A stretch of DNA of 64,000 nucleotides from Orthonyx spaldingii (taxonomy: Eukaryota; Chordata; Aves; Passeriformes; Orthonychidae): NCBI GenBank assembly GCA_013397795.1, contig VZTJ01005702.1:1066925-1130924 (forward strand), written 5' to 3'. The first letter of the stretch is position 1. Every line of letters begins with the position of its first letter. Position numbers and translations under genes: made by a program. The notes beneath the pieces are model-generated. The model made no database searches and was not told where the DNA came from. It saw nothing but the letters and a program-made list of their open reading frames with translations. This document shows, one piece after another, positions 39,827-52,600 of this stretch.

Positions 39827-40429
39827 CCCAGTCTTAACAGGCAACATTCCTGCTCTTGTGTGCACTGTATCAGTATCCAGAGGAAATGCATGTGCTATAC
39901 AATTCAGTTCCTATTCAGCTTTGCCACTGACCAGCATTTTTAGGGATATCTCTTTCTTGTTGAAAGTGTTTTAAGGATTTCTGTGTATTTATGTTGAAAA
40001 GGCAGTTTTCCACTCATTGGTTTATACATGTTTGACTTAATTCATAATGTTATTACTGGAGGTGGAGTGCAATGAATGGAGCAGTCATCATGTGATGTAA
40101 GAAAAATTTCCTTATAAGTACAGAAAAATGTAAATTGTGGGAATGAATTCATTGCTAGAAGGATGCTTTTAGTTCGATCATCAGATATTTGTGTAAAATT
40201 TCTCTGTAACTGGAGAGATTTCCATTGACAGTTGAGAGTATTAGGAATCATCATTCTGTTGTTTATCCACATTTTGTTTGGATTGTGGACTGTGTTGAAA
40301 ATGCATGCATTTTTTTTACCCATTAAACACCTTCACTGTGTTCAGTTTTACTACATTTCATTGCAGCAAATTGATATGACACCATAGATGACCATCATAT
40401 CTTCATGATAGTGGTCAAAAGCCTAATCT
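39827..40429. other. Noncoding sequence, nothing recognised
   Basis: AT-rich sequence between the minus-strand CR1 element and the pyrimidine tract. No exon or repeat is visible. Confidence 0.55.
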
Positions 40430-40597
40430 TTTTCCTCCTTTTTTTCCAACCTTTTCCACCCCTTCCTTCTCCTTTTTTTCTTTTTTCTTTTTTTTNNNNN
40501 NNNNNNNNNNNNNNNNNNNNNNNNNNNNNNNNNNATGTTTTTTTTTTTTTTTTTTTTTTGTCCTCCTTTTTTCTCTTTTTCTCTCTTTTTTCCTCAT
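40430..40597. repeat. Long polypyrimidine tract with an assembly gap
   Basis: The + strand is almost entirely T and C for about 65 bp before and 50 bp after the gap, including a run of more than 20 T. Phe-rich plus-strand and Lys-rich minus-strand frames across it are simple-sequence artefacts. Confidence 0.9.
40496..40534. other. Assembly gap (39 N)
   Basis: Thirty-nine unresolved bases sit in the homopolymer/pyrimidine tract. The gap is probably a sequencing or assembly failure in low-complexity DNA, and its true length is unknown. Confidence 0.99.
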
Positions 40598-43500
40598 GGA
40601 GGCTGTTTTGGCATCTCGAGGCAGTTTTTATTTTGACACTTTTGCCATAAAGGATGGAATGTGTCCAGTCTGGGAAGCAGAAAAGCTAGTGGAGGAAAAA
40701 AAATTGACTCATTGCATTGCAGAAATTAAGAATATTTTTTCTGGTCCTTCGAATAGAAATAGTTTTCGGTTTCAGCTCAGGATATACATGAGAATAAATT
40801 GCAATTAAAGGGCTTTATTTAAATGGAGAGAATTTAGCTATGTTATTGCCACCATAAAACTTAACATTTTATGGAAGCAAATGGAAAACGAGATTATGGC
40901 ATACATTAAACATAGCATGTGTAATTTACAACTTTAGGGATCCAGCCAAGAGGAAGTTGCATATATAAAAAAAAAAAATCAAAAAAAACCAACCAGTAAC
41001 CACATACATGCTGTTATGGGGATATGTATCCAAATGTGGGATTTTTCTGGGTGGTCAGAATTTCAAAATGAGCACGCCAATGGTTCTGAGTTCATCCAAA
41101 GTATGGAGATGTTTCCGTGTACCAGCAGCACCTGTATAGAAGAGGAGTATGCATAACTTCAAAATGTGTGTTGTTACCCCGTTTCTTCTGCCTTTGTAGT
41201 TGTAGAGGGGAGACTTGCTGGGCCCATCTCTGTGTCACTCAAATCTACATTTTACTCCTTGACTATGAAGTGTTGCATCCCTTTGCATTGGTGTCACTAC
41301 GTGTTGTTCTTCCAGGCTTGCCAGAAAGGATAGAGGGTGGGAAGGGAGGTCAATTGGAAGACTTCTGGCTTCTTCCAGGCATGAGTGAGCCAGAGAATGT
41401 GCTGAATGAAAGGTGTGTTCTTAATGGTACTTGCTTGAGCAGTAAGCAGCTTTTACATCCTAAATTCTTTCTCAGAAAGTCCTGAACTTTTCATGATCTT
41501 CAGCTTTCTGCTCCAGTTCTCCTTCACATGTTGTGTTACTGTTTATGGGCTGGTGTTTCTGGCTCTCTCTTAATTCAGACGTAACCTCTGGAAACCATGG
41601 CTGTCTGCTGTATTAAGACTCCTGCCAAATGCGATTCTTGGAAAACATAATTCAGCCTTTGCCACAGAATGAGCTTCCACTTTTTAAAATTGTTTTGGCA
41701 AATTGTACTTTGCCCCCCAGTGAAGTTTATTCTGTAGTTTAGTGAAAACCAACAAAAAGAAAGTAGAGGGGCAATTTGTGTGAAGCCTCAAGGAATTTCT
41801 TGTGGGTAAATTCATAGAAAAAGTTGACAAATTAAAGGAAAGTTTGGAGGAAAGGTTGCCAAGTGCATAAAATACACTTGCTTTAATTGTAAAATTAATG
41901 CAAACCTTTACCTAAATCCATTTTAACTAAAGTGTAAAGATCTCTCTTGTTTGGGCCAGTGCTGCAGGTTGTATTGCATTAGTGTGTCATTTTGTATGAG
42001 GTAAAATTACCTACAGGAGCACATTAAATTGAAATTGGAACTCTCATTTGTAAAGTGAGGAGAAACCACCAGGCATTCAGAGGAAGAAAATCTGAATCTG
42101 TTCTCTTTTTGATGCTATGATTAGGTCTTCTTTTGTAAATAGATGAGTTAGTGTGTTCATCACTAGTGCAAGTTACAGGGAAGCATTGCCAGGTACTTTG
42201 TGTTAGTTTTGTTGCATGTGTGTAATAAGTCTGATGCAACTTACTGCAGTGAGAACTTCAAAATATAAATCTACTCTACTGAGGAACTGTTAAAAGCAAC
42301 TGCTATAGCACAACAGTTTCTTACAAATGATGAATGAAGTTACAGGAGCTGTTTTAAACCAACAGAAAACCAACAAAACTCAAAGGGTTTTTGTAGTTTT
42401 ATGGAAAAAAACTAAGTTAAGAACTAATTGACATTTTGTGTTCAAAGATAAAATGGGAAAGGACATGCCTGTTTAAGGTAAATGCGTCTTGTACCCATTC
42501 TTTTTCTGTTTTGTGTCCTGTGGTGCATTTGAGTCTAGCTGTGAAAGAAACTATAGGAGGAATAGACTTTCAGAGAAAATTAGCTGCTGAAATGTTGGGG
42601 TTTTTTTTTAATCTGTAGAAATAATGAAAGAAAATGATAGCTGAAAAAGAGGGAGAAAAGGAAATTAGGTGTTTCTGCCTTTTCACAACCTCTAAATAAT
42701 GTTATTTTCAGCCCTACATAATTCTAACAGCTCTATATAATTTCCATGGAAGAAAGATTAATTACATTTAAAATTATCTGGCTTTGAATGCAATGGCATA
42801 TTGATTCTTAATTCCATTGAGAATGGGTTTTAAGATGCATATGATAAATTCTTAATAAGTTGTTCTTTACTGCTGCTTTAAAAATGCATTTCTCAGAAAC
42901 CCTTCAAAATCTTTATGTTCCTTTCCTTGCTTGCTTTGGCTATTTAAACTTTGAGATCTTCAAAATGGGAATTTTGCCTAGTTTATGGGCACCAGGGCAG
43001 AATTGTTCCTGAAGTTAAGGCTACTGAGATAGATGTTGCTTGTGCTGCATTAGAGATGGTATTTGTTCTCAGGCCTCAGAGAGGTATAAGGACTCAATAT
43101 CATTACTTCTGCTTCATTGTTTCTATCTTTTAGCAATTGTCTTCTGAAGTCATGTCCCTTTGTACTTTGCATTTTGCTGATGAGATCTGTCTGTTAGTTC
43201 AGCTAGTGTTTTTCTCTGCTTCCTGCTATGTTTTCCCAAGTGGCTTTGGTACCATCCCTGTTTGCACAGGACATATTTTCCCTTTTTTTTTTCCAGTCCC
43301 TCTCATTCTCCTCACAATATTTGGTTCTTCTCCCTGTACTGTTTTCCCACGTGTCCTTCAAAGAATAAATAGCTTTTCTAGATATAAAAAATAATGTTGC
43401 AACAGTGTGGCAAATCTTGAGGCAAAAATAGGATGGGAAAAGAAACTAATTTTCAGTCACTCTGGTTGTTACTGCCACGTACTCCCAAGTGCTAAGACAT

Positions 43501-46500
43501 ACCTGTGCAGGTCGCCTCCAGCATCCAGGTATCAAGAGAGGTGTGCTCGGAGTAGGCACCATGTGTTGGTTCAGGATGTGCTAGTTTATACCCTTTGGCA
43601 GCACATAACAAATAGTCTTTTGGCTCTCCACCATGTTGGCATCTGAGAGTCGCTGTGATTCACAGCATTTGGTTGTTGCTCACCCTGTTTTTCTTGCCCT
43701 TACTTACTTGCCCATTTTGTGTATCGTTTCGTAGGTGGCATATTATTTTCTGTCTTGTCTCCAAAGCCATGTTCTCAATGTTTGTTTTTCCTTCCAGCTG
43801 ATAGACTTTAAAATTTTTGGGTTTTCTATTTAGTAATATTGGTTTATATCTCCAGTAATCAAAATACATAATAATTTTCCAAGCAATGTCTTACTTCTCT
43901 TCTGAAAGAAATTTTTGTATTCATTTGAATGCCACATACACACTTAGCTATTTTTCAGTCTTTCTCATGCATTCACTTTGGATTAGGCATCTCCTCTGAA
44001 TAATGCCTTCAGCTGATAGCCCGGAATCAAGGATATTTACTGCAATTTGCAGGCTCAATTACCTAACTGTAAAAGTGGTTGTTGATTTCTTAGTGTGTCT
44101 ACTTATGCCTTGAGGCATTCATGAAAGATAAATAAGATACGTCAGAAATGACCTTGCATTAAGGAGACTGATTTGGAAAGGGCTGCATATTTTGAAGAGT
44201 TTATTTAACTTATATCACACGTTACTTCACATACCCTTAGATAAAGGCTGTAAAAAGTGTATTTTGAAAGCTGTTCACTAATTGATACAAAATCTATTGT
44301 CAGTGACAGAAAAGTGAGATATCAGGCAGTAGATGTTTACTGTGCAATGGGCATCCTTAGCAACTCCCAAATGTGCTATTCAAAATCAATTTACAGTGCC
44401 ATTCTTCCCATTTGATAGGCTATCATGTAATATATTTGCAGTAACACGCTGTGTCTTACATAGTGCTTTTCATCAGTAACTTTCTGACATGTCACAGAGG
44501 AGGCACAAGTTAGGTACAGTCCTTGTACTCGGATGAGAAGGAAATTATCCATCAAAAGCAACACAACTGGGAAATTACCTGATTTTTGTGGAAATCAAGC
44601 TAGTACTGCTAGCAGTAGCATGTACCACTCGAGGCCTTGTTTGAATAATAGTGCAACCCAATTCTTAAAATCCTTTGAGATGTTGAAGCTTGTTATATTT
44701 ATTCAAAAACATTTCCATAGGCACAGATTAACCACTTAATATGCAGGGCACATTTAGTGACCCACATGTTAACTGGCAGATGCCATAAATGTGCTGGTAT
44801 TAGAAAGCTGCTGAACTGAGTGTGTATACAAATTCAAGCTTATCACATCAGAGAAGGATGGCCAGTCCCTAGTTAGCTTACACAGAGCTAAGACAAAGCT
44901 CCTGCAATCCTACAGGACTAGCCCCTTGGCTGTGGATGAGTGAGGGCGGGGCTGCAGTCTGCATGTGAGTACGTGTACCTGTGCCTAGGGGCAGCCTCAG
45001 CCCCTTCCAGCTGCAGTCCTCTCCATCCAGAGAGAAGATGGAGCCCCTGGGCAGAATGGAGACTTTAAGTACAGGGTAGGAAAGAGACCAAAGTGAGGAA
45101 TGCAGAGTTGTGTTAATTTTTGCACTGAGTATCTATTTTTTAGTACTGTTTTTCAACCTGGTTATGTTAATACACGCAGGTTAACCCTTCCCACTCCCTG
45201 ATGTTCACATGGTCTTGAACCTAGAAATGGTGTAAGTTGTTGGTTTGGGTTTTCACTTATTGTTAATAAAATAATAAAAGTTGTGGTCATTAGAAAAAAG
45301 AACCCTATAAACAACTAAAAATATCTACCTTAAATGTTGTAATTTAAAGTTTAGCTGGTTATCTGCAGTCCTTTGGAGGGTCTGCCAATCTTTTAACAGA
45401 ACTGAAAACAAAATCTTTGTATTTCCCAGCAGAAATTTTTAGTAGCATTTGAGGTATTTGTTTTCCTTTCGTTTTGTGTACTGATCTCATGATACATCCT
45501 CCAGGCCAAGCAGCTGCAAAGCCTGTTTTTGAAATAGTTTATGAAATGGTGCTACAGTGTAGATGATGCACTAGGGCATAATGATGTTCCTGGAATATTG
45601 CCTCTGACTCCTTGCCACTTGTTTAGTAAAAACTAGCTATTTTTCAGGTCTTCATTTCATCCTTTGAAGGTTGTCCTTTATGGATGATCAGAAGGTAAAG
45701 GTAGCTGCAGATTTACCAGTGTAAGTAATATCTCAGAATATTATTCATATCTCTACAGCAAAAGGAAAGGTTTTTGTTATTTTTCATCTGTTTTGGAAGT
45801 GTTTGGAGTGGCCCCTTTCCCACCCTAGCAACAAAGTATTTGCAGGAGGCAAAGTAATAAATCCACTTCTCCTAGCAAATCTTTAGCATTCACTTTTGAA
45901 TCAAAAAGTTGCCACTAGCATGCTCAGAGGGCTTGGTCCTCTACTGATAACTCAATGGAGAACAGAGCTGGTGTGAAGAGCTATGGATACAGTTGAATTG
46001 CTGGTTGAGTATCGAAAGGAGAGACATTTGCTAACTGACTCCAGCTGCCTTAACACCAAGGATAGAGAAGTATGAAGTCTGGAGAAACACAGGTAAACTG
46101 AAACATACGTGCATTTGCATAATATCAGTTAAAGAAAAATATTGCACCCATTTGTTTTCAGGAGTAATTAAATGGACCTTAAAGCTTCTGCCAGTAGATG
46201 AGGCATTCCTTTTTAATTCCAAATATGAATTCTTTTTGGGAACTTGATTATAATTTCAACAAACCCCAGCTGCCAGCAAAGCTCGCTGTTTTAATAACCT
46301 CCACATATTTCATTTCACATTGTCAGTTTAATCTCTGTCAAAGCACCCATCACCTCATGCTGCCAATCCATTTTGGTGCTGGAAACATTTGGAAAGCTTT
46401 GATTTATAGTAAAGACTTGCCCTTCCTTCTAAAATGCATGTCTTATGTTTCCTGTCTTCATGACTATCCATCTAGAATCATTCTTGTTCCATTTCATTTC

Positions 46501-49500
46501 AGTAACCATAGGCTTTGGAAAGACATGCTGAGCCTTTTTTTGGGGGGAGAAAACCTTCTGAAGAAAGTTAACATAGAAAGAAAAAGTAAATATTTCATTG
46601 AGTATGACAGTGCTTGGAAAAGACCAGTCAGTGTTTTCTGGTTTCAACATTGCTTGGATAATTTGATTGGATTACAGTTGGTTTTCCTGTGTGTGTTGCC
46701 CACATTGAGAGTTTGGTGTTGTATTGCTGTAGAATATGCTCTTTCTTAACAGAAAGAGGATAAGAGCAGAGGAAAATCTAGAGTTCTGCAATGGTAAGGA
46801 CGTTGAGTTTGGAAGCTGAATTGTGATGTTGACATGTCATACAGACCAGGTAATTTATATTTAATAGACTTTAAATCAAAGAATATGTTCTTTGGACTGC
46901 TGTTTGAAAACTTGGTTCAGGTAGGAAGAGCCGTAGCGCCAACAGAGTCTCACCAAGTTTTCTTCATGAGTTACTGGGGAATGAACAAGTGGATAGCACG
47001 CGCATCGTCCATTCGCCCACAGGACCAGCCACCATATGTCTGGTTGCATTGCAGATACATGAGCAGAAATCTAAGATGTTTGTACTGTGAGTAAGCAAAC
47101 ACATACCCAAGTGGTGGCAGTGATGAAGATGCAGCGTCCAGTTGTAGTGCAAACTGTTGAGGGATTCTGATGTGGCTTATTAGTCCATGCTAAAATCTTC
47201 ATTGCTAGTGTTGCCCCTGTTGGGTTAAAGCTCACACATGCGCCTGCATGCTCCTGGTAGACATTGAGCATGGGTCACCTCCTCAGTTTTGTCATGTAGG
47301 TCTGTCTTGTACTATTTTAAGTAGAACTCTGGAGTTAGCCATTTTGTCTAATCAAGACCTTTGGCAAATGTGACACTGATTTAATTTTTTACCTATTTTT
47401 TTCTAAATATCTAATGTCTTACACTGAAAGCGGTGCATTTTCTTCTTTGCTCTGTGTAAGCTGCCTCTTGTATAACAAATTTGCTTTTATACAGCCTTAC
47501 TTCTTTTGTAGAGTTTTGTGTTTAGTCTGTCTTTGGTGCTATATTTAAGATTAATGTTTGTAATGTTGCTGGCATTAACCTGTAAGTTCAAGCTGGCGAG
47601 GGAAAGCATTTGCTCCCATTCCATTTCAGACCGTGTAAGAGGATTTATTTAAAGTGCGCCTTCCAGCCCCACCCACTCGCTCCTTGGAAATAAACCAGGA
47701 TCCAAACTAGATTATCAGTACCAACGTGAAGGACCATGCTTGACTTCCATAAAAGTTCTTTTTCTTAACATTTATTCTTGTGTCTTGCTCTGGAGATTAC
47801 ACCATTGAAGATAAATGTTACTTACAATAGTGAGCACAACCGTACTATCTGTCTTTCTGCACAATAACTGTTTGTTATCTTTCCAAAAAATGTGTGCTGG
47901 CTAGCCAGACAGCAAGCAAATGCCTTTTCATACACCTGTGTGCCAGATGTTTTACAGCTGTGCACATACTGCTGCTGCTGAACCTCCAGTGAGTGTCATG
48001 GGACAACTGATTCAGGAAAAGTATGAATTTTTCTCTTGGGATGGGCTGAAATGACATGGAAGGAGATGACTGCCAGTCAAAGGAACTGCATAGCACAATT
48101 AAGCAAATCTTTTGGCATCTTGTTTGGGGATACTGCTGACATTGAGAGTTAGCAAGATTTGCTCTGGCTTCTTCACAGCTAAAATATTTTTCACAGCCTC
48201 TCAAAGACTAATAAAATTAAAGTAGGTGTTACTGAAATTTGATTTGGTAGCATACAGGTGAACTGATTCTTGTAATGAGCAGCATAGAGTCAGGTTTTAC
48301 AAAGCTAGGTAGGAATTAATGACTGTAAAATGCATATTGTTTTCAAGGGTAGCTAATTATCTGAATGTCACAAAGCTTGGAAAATCTTCTTCTTATTGAA
48401 CATTGGGGTTTTATTCATGGAATGGACCTTTCTGTTTCTTAGTTCTTAAAACTGTGGACAGTGTGACAAAGGAAGTGGCCCTATCATCGCAATCCCAGTC
48501 CATTTTCTTTCTTTATGACTCCTACAATGATTCTCCTTTACAAAGTACTTTGCAGCATTCACTTGAAGTTTGCAAAATTCTGTAAGGAAGTAGGTTGGTT
48601 TTACTATTGTGTAATCTTGTATTTATTTAGCTATCATAACTCACTGGTTTGTAGGTCAGAATGAAAATTCCAGCAACTGATATGCTGCACATGGTATTTG
48701 TAGCCAAATCTCAGTGTAGTTGCAGCTGGATTCTGTGTCACATCTTTAAAGAGAGGAAGGAGGATATCACACACTGCTCTGGGAAGAGGGCCAAGGCATT
48801 ACACACGAAAGTGGGCAGGCATGTGTGCCTTTATGGGGAGAACAGGGGAAAGAAGGACTGTGGTCCTGGAAGTCTGATAGGCATGGACATATTTTGGTTG
48901 TTTCAGAAGCTGACTCGAATTTTGGATTAGCATCTGTAGTCTAGTCACTGACCCAAAGCTTTTAAGACTTTTGAAAGTCTGTTTTTAAGGTGATGGTTTC
49001 AGGAATTTGTTTACTAGTATCCTCCCTTTTTGGCAATGAAACAGTTTTCTGTTTGGTTTCTTATTTGGTTTCCCAGCTCATGGAGTGAGACTGCAAGTAT
49101 ATTATGTGAGAAAGAGAATTATAGCCACTGCAATGACATTGATTTTGGTGTGCAGAATTGAAGAAAAATTATGTCAAATTAGCGTCATGGTAACTCAGTG
49201 TGAGAAACCTGTTGTTTGAAAGAAGATGGCTGAAATCTTATCGCTGAAGCACAAACTTCTCCAAAACTCTGTGTTTAGGCTTTTTTAACTCTTTCCTTTC
49301 ATTAACCTTTTGATGCTTTTGAGTAACATTGAAGACAGTACTTTACCAGGCTGTGGAGTGGGAGGAGCTCATGGCATGCTGTGCAGTGCAGCGTGGAAAT
49401 CTGTGATGGTACAATGTGTGGCACAGCAGGCATGGGAAGGACTGCCTCTGGTTCCAAAGTTGGTAAGATGGCCATTAGCAGGGCACTGTGCCTAATGAAC

Positions 49501-49543
49501 ACCCTTGGGCTCAATGGCACGTTCATCTACATGCATATACACT
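40598..49543 (+). other. Noncoding sequence, nothing recognised
   Basis: A long AT-rich stretch, either continuing the last MTHFD1L intron or partly beyond the gene. The longest open frame, 46198-46749 (+, 183 codons), shows no known domain or promoter context and is treated as chance. A GC-rich patch with a GGGCGGGGC box lies near 44945. I saw no exon or RNA gene. Confidence 0.5.

Positions 49544-49618
<75 letters not shown>
49544..49618. repeat. Pure (TAGA)n microsatellite
   Basis: Seventy-five bases of uninterrupted TAGA, nearly 19 units, preceded by ACATGCATATACACT. The purity suggests a young, length-variable locus, in contrast to the interrupted tract at 8641-8720. Confidence 0.98.
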
Positions 49619-52600
49619 GCAGCTTTTGCTTCCAAAGATTCTGTGGGTGTGCTTTGCCACCTTTATGTTATGTTGAGCAGGATATTGTCAGCATGGGTAT
49701 AATGAACAAGCAGGGAGGATGATAGTCCTGGACCAACATACAGCCAGGTAGAAGTCTTCCCTCTGGTTTTGGGGAATATTACCTGTGCTGCTGAGAAGGC
49801 AGCTCACACTTTCTGTCTGCTGAATGGGTATTTCTACTTTCACATCATGCTATGAAGTCCATCTATTTTCAGTCTCAGGCGTAATATGTTTTTAGTGGAG
49901 GGCTTTTCCCCTGTGATTGTTTCCTGAATTAGTATATCTTCCTTCACTTTGGCGAGGATTTTCCTTAATAAAAAGTCTCATCATCAGTTATTAGTTTCAT
50001 ATGACTAGTCTGTGAAACACACAGGATTATTGAAAGCTATAAAATTTGTGTTAGCTGTTTTCCTACATCATGATCAAAATTATCTCAGTTGTGTCTCAGT
50101 GGGTTCGATCATATAAATTTATTGCTGGTTACCCACAGTAAATCAACAAGCTGCAACTGTGTGACTAGAGCTCAGATGAGCTTATCCATTTACACCCAGT
50201 GGTTCAGGGAAAAAGCAGCTGTAAAATAAGGGCCTGTTTCAGTAACAATTGCTTTGCTTATAGTGGTTTTATAATTTTTTTTTGTAGTTACTGCTGTCCA
50301 TAACTTTTACTCAGTGTTATTAACATTAGATTACAGCTTCATATAATCCTGTTTTTCACCTAAACAACAAAAATGTTGATACTCAATATTGCTCTGTAGT
50401 GAAGTGGGAAAGGAACTGTGGTAGAACATAGTGTGCTGCTAATAGCACCTGATAAACTAGCATGAAGTGTCATATTATTAATTGAATTAATTTAATGAGT
50501 CCTTAGATCCTATGGTACTTGAAAGAAGGTTAATTGGTTTCTTACAACATAAATGTATTGGACTGTGTTTAAATACAGTGTTTGATTATAATTTTCTTGA
50601 AATATCCACTTCTGGGATTTTCAGTCCCCCTTCACTCCTCAACCCCAAATTTGCAATTCCTTTTGCTCTGAAGCATTTTAAGAGCATTAGCTCAAAGCAC
50701 AGTGTTTCTTCCTTGTTTACATCCCTTGGGTGAGATGTGAATGGATGCTGTGCTGGGCACAGTCCTCTTCTTGAGCTAAGCAGAAACACAGCTGGCTGAC
50801 AATTCAGGTAGCAGGTAATGCTGAAAGGTGCTTGTCTGAAATGAGTGATCAACTGTAATTGGTTTGGCACATATATATTCCATATTAGTTTCCTCTTTTT
50901 TGTATAGACTGTATGAAGAGTGGCATGGAAGCGTCAAAAATTACTGTTTTTCATTGGACTCTAAAATAAAGTTGTTTTCATCACTTGAGAGGACAAGTGC
51001 CAGAGGGGTGTATCAACTTCCCTGCAAGGCTGTGTTGGACACAGCCCTGCCTCACAGACAGGTTACATTACTGCAGTTGGATGCTCTGGAAGGCGCTGCC
51101 ATGAAGGGAAAGGTGGCTGCTGAAATAGTCATGCAGTAAGTCTCAGGGAGGCAGGCTGGGGCAAACTCAGCCCACACGCTGTTCCCAGTGCTAATTCTCT
51201 GCAGAGTGCCTGAGCAAGCTCACCCAAGGTTCCTGTCCTAACAAGACGAAGTACTGCATTGTATATGAAAGGGAAAGTTTTAAGCTGTTTGGCTGCATCC
51301 CCAAATTCAATTAATAGTGCTGGAACCTAGAGGTGGGGCATGCATGGGCTCTGCAGCACACACTGTGACTAATGTGCTGTGAACCACAAGTGCAGCGAGC
51401 CAGGAATGGTGGGAGCAGTTCAACATAGTCAACCCTGTCAATTCAGCCTGTCACTCATCATTTTGCTTTGGGATAGCTGATTTCAAAAAGAAAGAAAGAA
51501 AGTAGAAGTTTCATATAAATTAAAATCATAAACTGAAAGCTTATGTGAACAAGATGGAAAAACTTCACAGAAAATTTTGAATAAAAACTGCAATGCAATT
51601 ATTTTTAACTAGCTGTCTTTTGACAAGAAAACTTTTCATTCATAGGCATTCAGAATAGTGGAAATACCTACCCACATATATGGACATACATACCTACCTA
51701 CCTGCACACTACACAGCCTTAGTGGTAGTATACAATTAAGGATACATCCACTTCTGGATTTGCATATTCAAGAGAAATTAAGTAATTTAAATCAAATTTC
51801 AGTAACATTCACAAGTAGGTTACATTGTCAAGAATCTCTGTGCTTTGACTACGGTAAGAAGCAACTGGTAAGCATTCATGGGGATAAAATTCCTTGGTGT
51901 ATGCTCACATTCATTTTGATTGGCAAATAAGTTATTCATCCTTCACAGTGGCTCCCTTCCTGATCATAAGGATCATCCTTTCTCCTCCTTTTATCTCTTT
52001 TCGCCACCCCAGTATATTAGATGTGCTGGAACAGAATCAAATACAAAAGTTGTATTGACATGCAGCGTAATGCATTTTAGGATTTTTGCATCTTTGCTGG
52101 AAAACAAAACACTTCAGACAGTTGGAGAATTATTTCTTTGGTGAAATGTTGCAGATTTATTTATTGGTTTGCTTTTTTATTAATTATTTGGATCCTCCTT
52201 TGGGTGCTTTCATCCATAGTCTTTCTTAACCCTCCTTTGTGTATTTTACACCCTTGTTCCTCAAAAATATGCAAAGATGTTATTTTCATTAGGAATACGG
52301 AGAAGACATCCAGGATTTAACATTTGCATCCATTTTACCTTTCTACTTGCTTTATTTTTAGCTTCCCTCGTGCCTCAGTTAGAAAGCAGCAGCTGTTTCA
52401 CATTTTGTATCACATGACATCCTTTCTAACAAGCCACTTTAGAGCATCCTTCCTCAGTATTTTGAGAGATGAAGAAGAGACTTACCGGTACTCTGCTGCT
52501 TCCTTCTCATTGCACCGTCATGAACTGGTAATATGTCATCTATGTGGTGCTGCTCTGTATTGTCAGAGGACTAATTTAATAAATTTTTATTAACAGCCCC

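Noticed and set aside
39280..39891. 203-codon minus-strand open frame as a host gene
   Set aside because: Its second half is degraded CR1 reverse-transcriptase C-terminus and its first half is the same element out of frame. It is transposon-derived.
46198..46749. 183-codon plus-strand open frame
   Set aside because: It resembles no family I know, has no visible promoter, splice or codon-bias support, and lies in AT-rich intron-like sequence. Length is plausible by chance in 64 kb.
47640..47695. TATTTAAA followed about 40 bp later by AATAAA, suggesting another LTR
   Set aside because: No GC-rich LTR-like body, no TG...CA termini and no duplication were seen. The spacing is probably coincidental.
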